From Streptomyces violaceusniger Tu 4113 (GTDB lineage: Bacteria; Actinomycetota; Actinomycetes; Streptomycetales; Streptomycetaceae): a DNA stretch of 64,000 nucleotides. Both the position numbers and the translations under genes were made by a program. How positions within the stretch are numbered: position 1 is the first letter of the stretch; each line of letters begins with the position of its first letter. The stretch covers positions 4,898,001 to 4,962,000 of the forward strand of contig NC_015957.1 in assembly GCF_000147815.2 (NCBI RefSeq), given 5' to 3'. The notes under the pieces were generated by a model. The model searched no databases and had not been told where the DNA came from. It was given only the letters and a program-made list of their open reading frames with translations. Positions 52,297 to 61,836 of this stretch are shown in pieces.

Positions 52297-53385
52297 ATGA
52301 GAGCAGCAGTTCTGACGGAGTTCGGTGCCCCGCTCACGGTGCGGGAGATACCCGATCCGGGGGCGGGCGGCGGCGAGGTGGTGGTCGAGGTCCTGGCGGC
52401 GAGCGTCCCGCCGTACGCCGACGAGGTCTTCAGCGGCCGGCGGAACTACCCGCTCGAACCCCCCGTGGTACCCGGCCCCGGCGGCGTGGGGCGGGTCGTC
52501 GGCGTCGGCCCGGACGCCACCCGGCTGCGCGTCGGCGACCTGGTGTGGTGCGACAGCACCGTCCGTTCCCGCGACGACGCGCTGACCCCCGACATCACGC
52601 TGCTGGGCTGGAGTTCCCGCGGCGAAGGCGGCGCCAGGCTCGCCCGACACCTGCACGACGGGTCCTTCGCCGAACGCATGCGGGTGCCGACGGAGAACGT
52701 CTACCCCCTGCCCGCGGAAGCGGGGCACAACCTGGCGCGCTGGTCCTCGCTCGGCGTGTACACCATTTCCTACGGCGGACTGCTGGCGGGCGGACTCGAA
52801 GCCGGCGAGACGCTGCTCGTCAGCGGGGCCACCGGAAACCTCGGCAGCGCCGCCGTCGCCACTGCGCTGGCCATGGGGGCGGGCCGGGTGATCGCGCCGG
52901 GCCGCAACCACGCCGTGCTCGACCTGCTCGTCGACCGGTTCGGCCCGCGCGTGCGACCGGTCCAACTGACCGGCGACGAGGCCGCCGACCGCGCGGCGAT
53001 GTCCGCCGCGGCCGAGGGTCCGATCGACATGGTGCTCGACCTGCTTCCGCCTTCCGCACCCAGCTCGGTGGCGCGTGCGGCGGCCATGACCGTCCGCGAG
53101 TACGGCCGCGTAGTCCTCATGGGCGGCGTCGGCATGCTCGGCGGTGCGGACCTCGCGCTTCCCTATCCGTGGATCATGCGCAACTCGGTCACCCTGCGCG
53201 GGCAGTGGATGTACCCGCGCGCCGCGAACGTCGGCATGATCCGGCTCATCGCGTCAGGTGCGCTCGATCTCGATCTCGAACGGGTCCGCACCTTCGGACT
53301 CGACGCCGTCAACGAGGCCGTCACCTACGCCGCGACGCACAGCGGGCCCTTCGACCGCACCGTCCTCACCCCGCCCGCCGGCTGA
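52297..53385 (+). CDS. Zinc-type MDR quinone oxidoreductase/alcohol dehydrogenase-like protein
   Basis: 362 residues from an ATG with AAGGAGGT upstream. It starts MRAAVLTEFGAPLTVREIPD, has the GroES-like domain VVPGPGGVGRVVGVGPDATR, the nucleotide-binding VSGATGNLGSAAVATALAMG and a C-terminal GPFDRTVL. The catalytic zinc Cys of alcohol dehydrogenases is not seen (SVPPYADEVF at that place), so a zinc-independent NADPH reductase of quinones or enones is more likely. Probably controlled by the divergent LysR. Confidence 0.9.
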   Translation: MRAAVLTEFGAPLTVREIPDPGAGGGEVVVEVLAASVPPYADEVFSGRRNYPLEPPVVPGPGGVGRVVGVGPDATRLRVGDLVWCDSTVRSRDDALTPDITLLGWSSRGEGGARLARHLHDGSFAERMRVPTENVYPLPAEAGHNLARWSSLGVYTISYGGLLAGGLEAGETLLVSGATGNLGSAAVATALAMGAGRVIAPGRNHAVLDLLVDRFGPRVRPVQLTGDEAADRAAMSAAAEGPIDMVLDLLPPSAPSSVARAAAMTVREYGRVVLMGGVGMLGGADLALPYPWIMRNSVTLRGQWMYPRAANVGMIRLIASGALDLDLERVRTFGLDAVNEAVTYAATHSGPFDRTVLTPPAG

Positions 53386-53806
53386 CAGGGTCGACTGACC
53401 TCTGCATGCGATGTGCCGGTTTCGGGGAGCCGCTCCGTCCTCGAAACATCCGCCGCATGCCGTCGGTGACGGTGACACCGGGTCTGACCGTGTTCGCGGA
53501 GATGCCGGATCCGGTCATGTGCCGGGCCAGGCTGATCTCATGTTGACCGCCGCCGCTTTCGCCGCCGAATGCTCGACCATGTTCGGCGACGGAGTCGTCG
53601 CGGCCCGGCTGCCCGCATTGACCACCCGCCCACGCCCCCGCCCGTGCGTGGGCATCCGGGGATCCCGGTGCTCGTCGTCCGCACGGGCCGCGGCCGGTGT
53701 CCGGCTGTGCTGCTCGGATGCGGTTCGGGCTGCCGCACGGTCGTATACGGGGCCGACGGGAGTCCGGGGGAGCTGTGCTTCTGGGGGGTCACCGGGGACT
53801 GACCGC
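53386..53806. other. Intergenic stretch without a convincing gene
   Basis: About 420 bp between the oxidoreductase and the terminator of the lipase gene. Open frames exist on both strands but none has a plausible RBS or known motif. It may include decayed coding sequence. Confidence 0.4.
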
Positions 53807-53834
53807 GCGCCCCGCCCGGGCGGGCGGGGGGCGC
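53807..53834. terminator. GC-rich terminator hairpin after the lipase
   Basis: GCGCCCCGCCC (53807-53817) pairs with GGGCGGGGGGCGC (53822-53834) with one bulged G. It lies 16 bp downstream of the minus-strand lipase stop codon. Confidence 0.55.
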
Positions 53835-53849
53835 TTGTGGCCGGGCGGG

Positions 53850-55385
53850 TTACAGATCCGGGTAGGCGAATTCGTCGGCGGGGCCGGTCGGGGAGGAGTA
53901 GCCGTTGGACACGACGGTGATGTTGACGGTCGAGGGCTTGCCGATACCGGTGACCCCCTTGGGCGCGTTGACGACGATGGTGTCGGGTGGGGTGATGCTG
54001 GGGCCGGTGGCCTGCACGCCGGCGAAGAACACCTTGGCGTCGGAGCCGAAGTTGACGCCGGTGATCTGTACGGAGGTGCCGGCTGTGCCGGTGTCCGGGC
54101 TGATGGCGGTGACCCGCACCGGGGAGGGGCCGCCGTAGGCGAACTGGGCGGTGGGTACGGCCGGGGAGGTGCCCAGGCAGGTGGTGACCCGCACCGCCGC
54201 CACGCCGATGCCCTCGGGCGCGGTGGCGGTGATCGTGGTGCCGGCCGAGCCGACGGTGAGGTCCGCGCACGCGAACGGGCCGAAGTCGACCATGGCGCCG
54301 GTGCCGAAGCCGGTGCCGGTGCCGGTGACTTGGGTGCCGGCCCCGCCGGTGTCGGGGCTGAGGCCGGTGACCTGCGGGCTGGCCGGCAGGGCGGGGGCGT
54401 CGAGCAGGCTCAGGTAGGTGTTGTTGCCGTGCTGGTAGGCGGCCTGGCCCATGAAGTCCTGCAGGGAGTGCCTCTGCAGGTTCGGGTCGTTGGTTCCGTA
54501 GCCGCTGTTCAGCTGGGTGCACGGGCCCGGCTGGGTGTAGGTGTTGGGGCCGGGCAGGGAGGCGATCGCGGTGATGACGGCCTTGGTGTCGACGTCGGCC
54601 ACCGGGCCCTTGCCCGGGTACCAGCTCTTGGCGGTGTCGATGCTGGTCCAGGCCAGCGGCACCAGGTCGTAGCAGTTGACGTAGCGTTCGTTGACGGCCC
54701 AGGACAGGGCGGGGCCGGTGAGGTAGTTCGCGAAGTCCGGGCCGCCGGCGGTGGGCGCGGCGAAGGTGTAGAGGCCGAACGCCGGGGCGGTGGCGCTGGG
54801 CCAGGTCAGCGTCTGCAGGTAGGGGGCGACCATGGTGGCCAGGCAGCCGCCGAGGCTGTGGCCGATCACCAGGACCGTCGGGTTCGCCGGCGCCGCGGCG
54901 AGCGCGCCGGACAGCGCCTGCACCAGGGTCAGGCCCGCCGCGCTCATGGCCATGACCTGGCTGAATGCCTCCATCGCGCCTTTGGAGACGTAGACCGGGC
55001 TCTGCGGTTTGCCGACGGCGGTGAACGGGACGACGGTGCCGACGTCGAGGTCCTCCAGCAGGTCGGTCACGTTGCCGACCGTGCCGCGCAGCACCACGGC
55101 GAACTGGTTGGAGCAGTCGGTGGACTTGGCCAGGTAGGCCATGTTCGCGTTGTCCTCGCTCAGCGCGGCCCACAGCAGGCTCCAGTTGCCCTGGGTGGCG
55201 AGGCCGGGGTCGGCGAGCTGCTGGTTGATGCCCAGGATGACCCGGGTGCACTGCTCGGCGACCGATTCCCCCGACGGGCGCGGAGTCGCGGCGGTCGCCG
55301 CGATCCCGGCCAGGGTCATCGCCACCTGGGCCGTCGCCACCTGTGGCGTTGCCTGGGCCGCCCGTGCGCTGTGTCGCGTCGACAT
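53850..55385 (-). CDS. Secreted-type lipase (class 3) with two TIG/IPT domains
   Basis: 511 residues. After an Ala-rich N-terminus comes a class-3 lipase core: FAVVLRGTVGNVTDLLEDLD, nucleophile elbow VLVIGHSLGGCLATM, YTFAAPTAGGPDFANYL, and NCYDLVPLAW with an expected Asp. The catalytic His is probably in QRHSLQDFMG. Residues about 335-505 form two Ig-like TIG domains (PQVTGLSPDTGGAGTQVTGT and VRVTAISPDTGTAGTSVQIT). The N-terminus is not a textbook signal peptide. The combination suggests an exported esterase with carbohydrate- or surface-binding modules. Confidence 0.85.
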   Translation of the reverse strand: MSTRHSARAAQATPQVATAQVAMTLAGIAATAATPRPSGESVAEQCTRVILGINQQLADPGLATQGNWSLLWAALSEDNANMAYLAKSTDCSNQFAVVLRGTVGNVTDLLEDLDVGTVVPFTAVGKPQSPVYVSKGAMEAFSQVMAMSAAGLTLVQALSGALAAAPANPTVLVIGHSLGGCLATMVAPYLQTLTWPSATAPAFGLYTFAAPTAGGPDFANYLTGPALSWAVNERYVNCYDLVPLAWTSIDTAKSWYPGKGPVADVDTKAVITAIASLPGPNTYTQPGPCTQLNSGYGTNDPNLQRHSLQDFMGQAAYQHGNNTYLSLLDAPALPASPQVTGLSPDTGGAGTQVTGTGTGFGTGAMVDFGPFACADLTVGSAGTTITATAPEGIGVAAVRVTTCLGTSPAVPTAQFAYGGPSPVRVTAISPDTGTAGTSVQITGVNFGSDAKVFFAGVQATGPSITPPDTIVVNAPKGVTGIGKPSTVNITVVSNGYSSPTGPADEFAYPDL

Positions 55386-55769
55386 GCTCAGCTCCCTCGG
55401 ATTTCACCCGGCCCCGCCGGACGGGTCGTGCGCAATCTAGTTTCGGCGGTGTGCGCCGCATCGATCCGAGGGCATGTCGGCGCCGAGCGACACACGGGTG
55501 GACGAGCCCGGCGGCGCGGCGCCCGCGCCCGCGCGCCTCTCCGCGGGCCTGCTTCCTGGCGGGCCGGTCAGAGCGCGGCGGCAGTCTGCGCCCGCGCCTG
55601 CCCCAGCCGGGGTGCGGGGTGCGGGGTGGCCAGGGGCGCCGAGGCGGCGGCGCAGCACAGCGCCGGTGATGGCGATTCCTGGAAACCGAATTCCCCAGGG
55701 TCTGCTCGATTCCCCACTTGGTTGTGCGGTGGACGACGAGGACGGGGCAGCGTCCCGGACCGCCTTGGC
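55386..55769. other. Intergenic stretch without a recognised gene
   Basis: About 380 bp between the lipase start and the phosphotransferase stop. No frame shows a motif with a start and RBS. A stretch near 55665-55760 has lower GC and could be a small IS or gene scar, but nothing can be named. Confidence 0.35.
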
Positions 55770-56726
55770 TCAGCCCAGTGCGTCCACCAGGGCGGTGACG
55801 TAGGCATCCAGCCGCTCCTCCACGGCTCGCGTCGTCAGCTCTGCCCTCCCTGCCTCCCGCCATGACTGCGCCACCAACCGCACGTCTTCTGAGAACGCCA
55901 GCCCGTCCTGCACCTGCCAGTACAGCCGCTCGCTCGCGGTCGCGGCCAGCACCCCGCCGGCCTCCTCATACGCCTCGGCGAACCGCAGACCCCACGCCGG
56001 GCCGTGCAGCAGCGCGAGATTGGTGGAGCAGTGCGCCACATCGAGATCCGCCGGGCCCCAGGAGGTCGCCGCCCAGTCGACGACGCCGGTGATCCGGGCA
56101 CCAGCCGGCCTAGAAGGCGGCACGTCGAACAGCACGTTGCCGGGGTGGAAGTCCCGATGCAGGAATAGCCCTTCATAGGGCGGCGCGGGCCTGCGAATCA
56201 CGTCGATCGCCGCAGCCCATGCCCCCGCGTCGGCGCCCTTCGGAGTCACGACGGTGTCGGCGGTCGTCAACGCCACATACTCCCGGGGCCGCACGGCGGG
56301 TCGCACCGCGTGGATCGCCACGAGCTGACGGGCCAGCAGAGGGACGCGCGTCTCCAATCCCTCATCGTCGAGGACCGTCCGGCCCGCCAGATGTGTCATC
56401 AGGAGGGAGAGATACGCGCAATGCGTGGCGGTCGGATCAACCGCGACCAGTCCAGGAGCGGGCACGCCGGTCCCCGTGAGCAGGGTCAGGGCGCCGGCCT
56501 CCCTGTTCAGCCAGTCCTCGGCGTGCTCCACGTTGACGAAGCTCCGCAGTACCAGGTCACGGGTGCCTCCGTCCCGCGTGCCGATGGTCAGCCTCCGCAT
56601 TTCGGCAGTGATGCCGCCGTGCAGCGCTTCGGTTCTGACGATCCGTTCGCCGACCTCCAGGTGCCGGCTCACCCAAGCCAGTGTCAACGGTCGGACAGCC
56701 GCCGTCTCATCGTGGTTGGTCACCAT
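55770..56726 (-). CDS. Aminoglycoside-phosphotransferase (APH) family kinase
   Basis: 318 residues. The catalytic loop GLFLHRDFHPGNVLFDVP (HxDxxxxN, Brenner-type) and the metal-binding ITGVVDWAATSWGPADLDVA are intact; the N-terminal lobe has GGITAEMRRLTIGTRDGGTR and DLVLRSF. APH-fold kinases phosphorylate antibiotics or small metabolites such as choline, homoserine or macrolides. The sequence gives no clue to which. It stands alone with no regulator nearby. Confidence 0.9.
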   Translation of the reverse strand: MVTNHDETAAVRPLTLAWVSRHLEVGERIVRTEALHGGITAEMRRLTIGTRDGGTRDLVLRSFVNVEHAEDWLNREAGALTLLTGTGVPAPGLVAVDPTATHCAYLSLLMTHLAGRTVLDDEGLETRVPLLARQLVAIHAVRPAVRPREYVALTTADTVVTPKGADAGAWAAAIDVIRRPAPPYEGLFLHRDFHPGNVLFDVPPSRPAGARITGVVDWAATSWGPADLDVAHCSTNLALLHGPAWGLRFAEAYEEAGGVLAATASERLYWQVQDGLAFSEDVRLVAQSWREAGRAELTTRAVEERLDAYVTALVDALG

Positions 56727-57382
56727 GCCACTTCATCATCCGGAGTGCGGCACGCGCGAAGGTTTATGTGAGGCGATGGCCGTGCTGCTCAGTCGGGAAC
56801 TCCACCGGCGCGAGCGAGGGATGGGTCGGGGTGGTGTTGGTGGTTGTCGGTGGTGGGGGAGGGGCGGCACTGGTTTCGGAGGGTGTTGACGCTGGCTGTC
56901 CGGTGGGACCGCTTCCCGCCCTGCGGGTGCCCGGGAAGAAGGTTCGCTGCTCCCACCTGACCAGACGCCCGACCGATCGTGCTTTTCTTGCAGGTCGGGG
57001 CCGTGTGGTGTGGCTTGCATGATGGATATCGCGCTGATCACCGCTGGGCAGCTGCACCACTCCTTCCTGCGTCAGGTCCTCGTGGCGACGGCCGTCGACC
57101 GGCTCGCGAGATGTTGAAGAAGGCGCAGCAGGAGGCCGGCGTTCCGCGTGGGTGATGGATACCGGGACATCGCCTACGTCAAAACACCACGCGGAACAGC
57201 TCAGCCCACATCGTCGACGCCCCTCCGCCACTGGCGAGAACAACGCGAACCCGGGCCGACGAGGCACGGCGCGGGAGGCCGCTTCAACGAATGCGGGCTG
57301 GCCTGTCTGGGCGCTCGGTGGGCGAGAGGCCGTCCGGCCGGAGCAACGTTTCCAGCCCGTCGGACCTGCACCAGTCTCTGCT
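56727..57382. other. 650-bp stretch without a recognised gene
   Basis: Between the phosphotransferase and a TetR gene. Short frames such as IALITAGQLHHSFLRQVLVA (near 57028) look partly coding, but none has a convincing start, codon bias and motif together. It probably contains decayed DNA. Confidence 0.4.
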
Positions 57383-57994
57383 TTACCGCTGCCTGAGCTG
57401 TTTGCGGTTGGCTGTCAGGATTTCGTCGGACAGTCCGGGGTCGGCCTCGGCGACAGCGCGGGAGACCACCAGCGCGCCGACCATCTGGCAGAACAGCGCC
57501 ACTGCCTGTTCGCGGGCTTCTGCCGCAGTCGGTTCGGTGCCGGATTGGTGCGCGCGATCGAGCACCATCTCGGTGATGGCGCTGAAGTATCCCTCAAGTC
57601 CGCGTCGGTACTCGGCCTGAGATGTGGCGCCGTGGCGTCCGGCATCAACTGCCAGGGCGGCTGAGGCGCAGCCGGATTCCGGATGATCACGGTGGGCGGC
57701 CGTCACGTATACGTCGACCATGTCGTGCAGGGCTGCCCGGGCGGAGCGGGGATGTGCCTCGCGGATGGCGGCGAGCGCGTTGAGCGAGTCGGCGAAGCCC
57801 TGACGGTAGACTTCGAGGGCGAGGTCTTCCTTCGAGGAGAAGTGGTTGTAAAACCCTCCGTGCGTCATCCCGGCGGTCTTCATCAGCTCCTCGATGCCGA
57901 TCCCGTCGACGCCGTGCAGCCTGAAGCCTTCGCCTGCCGCCCGGACGATCTTTTCGCGGTTGAGCTTCTTCTGCTCCTGGGTGATGCGTGGCAC
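57383..57994 (-). CDS. TetR family transcriptional regulator
   Basis: About 203 residues. HTH: IVRAAGEGFRLHGVDGIGIE, ELMKTAGMTHGGFYNHFSSK; the C-terminal domain (LEGYFSAITEMVLDR, VALFCQMVGALVVSRAVAEA) is of the YcdC-like type. I chose the GTG at 57994, which follows GAGGAGG by 10 nt; a GTG at 58003 and an ATG at 58024 are in frame. It is divergent from the F420-reductase-like gene, and a TTTGATG-N8-CATCAAA site lies between, so it probably represses both. Confidence 0.9.
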   Translation of the reverse strand: MPRITQEQKKLNREKIVRAAGEGFRLHGVDGIGIEELMKTAGMTHGGFYNHFSSKEDLALEVYRQGFADSLNALAAIREAHPRSARAALHDMVDVYVTAAHRDHPESGCASAALAVDAGRHGATSQAEYRRGLEGYFSAITEMVLDRAHQSGTEPTAAEAREQAVALFCQMVGALVVSRAVAEADPGLSDEILTANRKQLRQR

Positions 57995-58059
57995 CTCGGA
58001 CACACCTCCTCGACAAGACGGCACCGCTGCGTGCGGGCCGAGTTCGACATCTCGCCCAT

Positions 58060-58081
58060 TTTGATGCTACCTGACATCAAA
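58060..58081. promoter_or_regulatory. TetR-type operator
   Basis: TTTGATG (58060-58066) and CATCAAA (58075-58081) form a perfect 7-bp inverted repeat with an 8-bp spacer in the divergent promoter region. Another TTTTGATGAT half-site lies near 58141 next to possible ATG starts of the neighbouring gene. Confidence 0.6.
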
Positions 58082-58214
58082 GAAGGTGTCCACGCATGCG
58101 CTCCGGCTTGACAAGTAATGATGCTGCTGACCATTATAAATTTTGATGATGAACGACAGTAAAGAGGCGGGTTGGACCCGCGAACCGCGTGAACACCTTG
58201 AGAGGAAGACGCTG

Positions 58215-58817
58215 GTGGACTTCGGAATGATCGGAGCGGGCACGATCGGGCAGGGCATCGCCGGGCATCTCGTGACGGCAGGTCATCGCGTCGTCCTGAG
58301 CAACAGGCGCGGCCCGGACACACTGAGTGACACGGTGGCGCGGCTGGGGCCGCTGGCCACCGCCGGAACAGTCGCCGAGGCAGCCGCGGCCGAGATGGTG
58401 TTCCTCGCAGTCAGGTGGCCGGACATCCCTGCCGCGCTGGCCGACGTGTCCTCATGGGACGGCCGGATCCTGGTCGACACCAGCAATCAGGTTGTTGGCC
58501 TGACACCGAGAGACTATGTCGACCTCGGTTCGGAGACGGGCAGTGAATTCGTCGCCCGCCACGCTCCGGGCGCACGTGTGGTCAAGGCTTTCAACACGCT
58601 GTACGCCCAGTACATCGTGCCCGACCCGCGGCACGCAGAAGGCCGCCAGCTGCTCTTCTATGCCGGGGACGACGCGGACGCGAAAGCAGATTTCTGTGCG
58701 GTTGCCGACGAGATCGGCTTCGCGCCGGTGGACGCCGGGTCGTTGCGGGAAGGCGGCCGGCTGATGCAGGTCGGCGGCGGCCTGCTCTCGGCCCTGCACG
58801 CTCTCAAACAGGACTGA
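58215..58817 (+). CDS. NADPH-dependent F420-reductase-like (NAD(P)-binding) protein
   Basis: About 200 residues. The Rossmann motif FGMIGAGTIGQGIAGHLVTA begins at once, followed by VVLSNRRGP (NADPH phosphate loop), VFLAVRWPDIPAAL, ILVDTSNQV and VVKAFNTLYAQY, as in coenzyme F420-dependent NADP oxidoreductases and STEAP-like domains. I use the GTG at 58215 (RBS GAGAGGAAG); ATGs at 58143-58149 are in frame but add an atypical tail. It is followed 38 bp later by an oxidoreductase gene and is probably TetR-controlled. Confidence 0.85.
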   Translation: MDFGMIGAGTIGQGIAGHLVTAGHRVVLSNRRGPDTLSDTVARLGPLATAGTVAEAAAAEMVFLAVRWPDIPAALADVSSWDGRILVDTSNQVVGLTPRDYVDLGSETGSEFVARHAPGARVVKAFNTLYAQYIVPDPRHAEGRQLLFYAGDDADAKADFCAVADEIGFAPVDAGSLREGGRLMQVGGGLLSALHALKQD

Positions 58818-58855
58818 ACGGAGAAGATCATGACCCAGCACGACAGGGGCATCAT

Positions 58856-59851
58856 GTGAAAGCCCTCGCTTACGAAAAGGCCCACTCGCTCGACGCGTTC
58901 GCCATTGAGCTCATCGACGCCGCGGAACCACGGCTGCGCGACACGGATCTGCTCGTCGGGATCTGCGCCGTGGGAATCAATCCGGGCGAAGCGGCGATCC
59001 GGCAGATGCGCAGCGCTGAACCGGGCGGACGAATCATCTTGGGGTGGGAGTTCGCCGGGGTGGTGGAAGCCGTGGGACCGGAAGCCACGGGCTTCGCAGT
59101 CGGCGACCGCGTCATGGGCACCGGAGACATGACACGAGACGGCGCCTGGGCGGAGCGGCTCACGGTCGACCATCGTGTGGTGGCGAGGATTCCGGACCAG
59201 CTGTCCTTCTCAGACGCCGCGTCCTTGCCCATCGGCGGCCTCACGGCCTGGGAAGCACTGTTCCGCGATCATGACGGCTTGGCGGCGGGAATCGACCGGG
59301 TGCTGATCGTCGGCGGCGCCGGCGGCGTGGGGACGCTGGCGACACAGCTCCTGAAGAGCAGGACCTCGGCCCTGGTGGCGAGCACGGCCTCGCGTCCCGA
59401 ATCACGCGAGTGGTGCACGAGGATGGGAGCGGATGTGGTCGTCGACCACACCGGAAACGTGCCCGGTCAACTACGTGACGCCGGTGTCGACCGGATCGAC
59501 CTGGTGTTGTCCACTTCGGGGACCATCGGCAATGCCGGCTGGATCGCCGAGATCCTGCGGCCATTCGGTCACCTTGCCGTCATCGATCTGGACGGTCCCC
59601 TCGATCTTGGACCGCTCGCCGGTAAATCCGTGTCGCTGCACACCGAAACCGTCTTCAGCAAGATCATGGCCGGTGGCGACACCGCCAGCCAGGGCAGAAT
59701 CCTCGCCGAACTGGCAGCGGATGTCGTCGCGGGCCGGCTGCGTCCCATCGCCACGACGGTGCTCGACGGCCTGAGTGTGGACACGATGAGAGCAGCCCAC
59801 GAACTGGCCGAGAGCAGGCGGACGATCGGGAAGACCGTGATCAACATTTGA
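58856..59851 (+). CDS. NADP-dependent MDR oxidoreductase (quinone oxidoreductase-like)
   Basis: 331 residues from a GTG start. Features: ILGWEFAGVVEAVGPEATGF, VGDRVMGTGDMTRDGAWAER, SLPIGGLTAWEALFRD, and the NADP-binding VLIVGGAGGVGTLATQLLKS, with zinc ligands absent, typical of zinc-free ZADH1/QOR enzymes. It likely reduces quinones or activated double bonds. It forms a two-gene operon with the F420-reductase-like gene; both may detoxify electrophiles under TetR control. It ends at the IS1380 remnant. Confidence 0.92.
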   Translation: MKALAYEKAHSLDAFAIELIDAAEPRLRDTDLLVGICAVGINPGEAAIRQMRSAEPGGRIILGWEFAGVVEAVGPEATGFAVGDRVMGTGDMTRDGAWAERLTVDHRVVARIPDQLSFSDAASLPIGGLTAWEALFRDHDGLAAGIDRVLIVGGAGGVGTLATQLLKSRTSALVASTASRPESREWCTRMGADVVVDHTGNVPGQLRDAGVDRIDLVLSTSGTIGNAGWIAEILRPFGHLAVIDLDGPLDLGPLAGKSVSLHTETVFSKIMAGGDTASQGRILAELAADVVAGRLRPIATTVLDGLSVDTMRAAHELAESRRTIGKTVINI

Positions 59852-60095
59852 GCCCGTCCGTCTTCTCTGGTATCGGTACCAGCAGCACGGCCCCGGCCTG
59901 GGACACCACCCCACAGCCCCCCCGCCCTCGACGCGGACGCGTGGATAGGACCCGATACGCTTCTTCACTTGGGAAGTGCCTCCGACGGTGGCAGGAACAA
60001 GGACCTCGACACTCCTCATTCTTGCTGGTCAGAGGCACTTTTCGCTTACCTGACCACCCGTCGGGCAGCCCGCCTCATGAAAGCGCGAGGTTAGC
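59852..60095 (-). mobile_element. IS1380-family remnant, copy B (minus orientation)
   Basis: The terminus at 60095 to 60019 (reading leftwards CTAACCTCGCGCTTTCATGA) matches copy A. Fifty bp inside, a GTG at 59968 opens the transposase N-terminus VKKRIGSYPRVRVEGGGAVG, shifted near a seven-C run (about 59928) to VVSQAGAVLLVPIPEKTDGL. The rest of the transposase is missing, so the element is inactive. Confidence 0.8.
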
Positions 60096-60311
60096 CGGGT
60101 GGCATCCCCGAAGCGGGACGCCGACGTCTGGGAAGGTCAAGCGGCCGCGCCGGGAACAGCCGGCCCGGTCGGCACCGTTGCATCGACCGAGGGACCGGCG
60201 TCGCAGGGGTGGGAACAAGGTCATCCGCCCCGACTGGATCCGGGCCCCGGGATTGCGGAACACTCGCCGCGCACTCGGACCAAGACGTTTTTCTGCAGGA
60301 GGACTGTTTTT

Positions 60312-61145
60312 ATGACTGACCGGCCCTTGACGCTCATGGCAGTGCATGCCCACCCCGATGACGAGGCCACCGGGACCGGAGGGGTCCTCGCGCGGTACGC
60401 GGCGGAAGGCATCCGCACGGTTCTCGTGACGTGTACCGACGGCGGTTGCGGTGATGGACCGGGAGGTGTCAAGCCGGGCGATCCCGGGCACGATCCAGCG
60501 GCCGTTGCCTCGATGCGCCGTCAAGAACTCGAAGCGAGCTGTGACGTCCTGAAGATCAGCGATCTGGAGATGCTGGACTATGCCGACTCCGGGATGACGG
60601 GCTGGCCGAGCAACGACGCCCCTGGATCCTTCTGGCAGACCCCCGTGGAGGAAGGCGCCGCCCGACTCGCGGAACTCATGCGGCACTACCGACCTGATGT
60701 GGTCGTCACCTATGACGAGAACGGCTTCTACGGCCACCCCGACCACATCCAGGCCCACCGCATCACGATGGCGGCGCTGGAGATGACCGAGCTGACACCG
60801 AAGGTGTACTGGACGACGATGCCCCACTCGATGATGCGGCGGTTCGGGGAGATCGTGCGCGAGTTCCATGAGGACATGCCGGAGCCGGATCCTGCCGAGG
60901 CCGCCGCGATGGCCGAGATCGGCCTCCCCGACGATGAGATCGCCACGTGGGTGGACACCACCGCATTCAGCGGTCAGAAGTTCGACGCGCTGGCCGCGCA
61001 CGCCAGTCAGGGCGAGAACATCGTCTTTCTCAAGATGGGTAAGGAGAGGTTCGGCGAGTTGATGGGCATGGAGACCTTCGTACGCGTCCAGGACGCCACC
61101 GGCGCGTCCCTGCCAGAGAACGATCTCTTCGCCGGACTGCGCTGA
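60312..61145 (+). CDS. PIG-L family N-deacetylase (Mca/MshB-like)
   Basis: 277 residues. The zinc motif AVHAHPDDEATGTGGVL near residue 10, TDGGCGDGPGGVKPG, VVVTYDENGFYGHPDHIQAH (His ligand) and a C-terminal HASQGEN fit the LmbE/PIG-L fold, closest in layout to mycothiol conjugate amidase or MshB. It would cleave an N-acyl bond of a GlcNAc-type substrate. True Mca and MshB are encoded elsewhere in Streptomyces genomes, so this may be a paralogue. Closed by a 14-bp hairpin. Confidence 0.88.
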   Translation: MTDRPLTLMAVHAHPDDEATGTGGVLARYAAEGIRTVLVTCTDGGCGDGPGGVKPGDPGHDPAAVASMRRQELEASCDVLKISDLEMLDYADSGMTGWPSNDAPGSFWQTPVEEGAARLAELMRHYRPDVVVTYDENGFYGHPDHIQAHRITMAALEMTELTPKVYWTTMPHSMMRRFGEIVREFHEDMPEPDPAEAAAMAEIGLPDDEIATWVDTTAFSGQKFDALAAHASQGENIVFLKMGKERFGELMGMETFVRVQDATGASLPENDLFAGLR

Positions 61146-61152
61146 TCCGACC

Positions 61153-61207
61153 GCCCGACCGGGGCCAGGGAAAGCCCATCGGCCCCTGCGCCAGGCCCCG
61201 GTCGGGC
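61153..61207. terminator. Terminator-like long hairpin after the PIG-L gene
   Basis: GCCCGACCGGGGCC (61153-61166) and GGCCCCGGTCGGGC (61194-61207) are a perfect 14-bp inverted repeat with a 27-nt loop beginning 7 bp after the stop codon. The loop contains a smaller dyad. Confidence 0.65.
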
Positions 61208-61700
61208 AGCGGGAGCGGGTGAACCCGGCCGGTCGGCGCCGGAAGCACTCCTCGCCTCTGTCGGCCGCCTGGCCGGTGCGCTCGTACCGAAACGCCGTGG
61301 GAATCAATCGCCTGCTCCCGCACTCCCCACGGCGCCTCGGGCAGGGCGACCGTCTGGATGAACTCGCTGCAGCCGTGGGTGCAGGCGAAGGTGTCCTCCC
61401 ACGGCGTTGTCGGCGGCGTTTCCGAACCGGTGAGCCAGGCAGTCACACTCCCAGGTGACCGAGCTGGACTGCCCGGCCGTCGGCACGGAAGACTGCTGCA
61501 TCAGGGCCTCCTGCTGCTCGGTGATTCGACACCAACGAGCTGTTCAGGAGGCCCTGTCCGTATGCGCCAGCCGCCCCACAACCACCCGATCGGGACTCCC
61601 GTTCGACACGCGTCTCTCAAGATCGGAAAGACAACAGCTACTGACCGGGCCGCTGCTGGGAAGCCGTCGCCGTGGGGAACACCAGGGGCGGCAGGCTGTC
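61208..61700. other. Stretch without a recognised gene
   Basis: About 490 bp between the PIG-L terminator and the hexamer repeat. Open frames on both strands lack starts or motifs. Near 61545-61660 the sequence looks like the edge of a mobile element because of the inverted repeat at 61502-61556, but no transposase is visible. Confidence 0.4.
61502..61556. repeat. 12-bp perfect inverted repeat
   Basis: CAGGGCCTCCTG (61502-61513) and CAGGAGGCCCTG (61545-61556) with a 31-bp spacer. It could be a terminator or an IS end. It lies in non-coding DNA. Confidence 0.6.
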
Positions 61701-61801
<101 letters not shown>

Positions 61802-61836
61802 TGGGCCGGGGCGGGCCCGGACCAAAGTGGTTGAGT

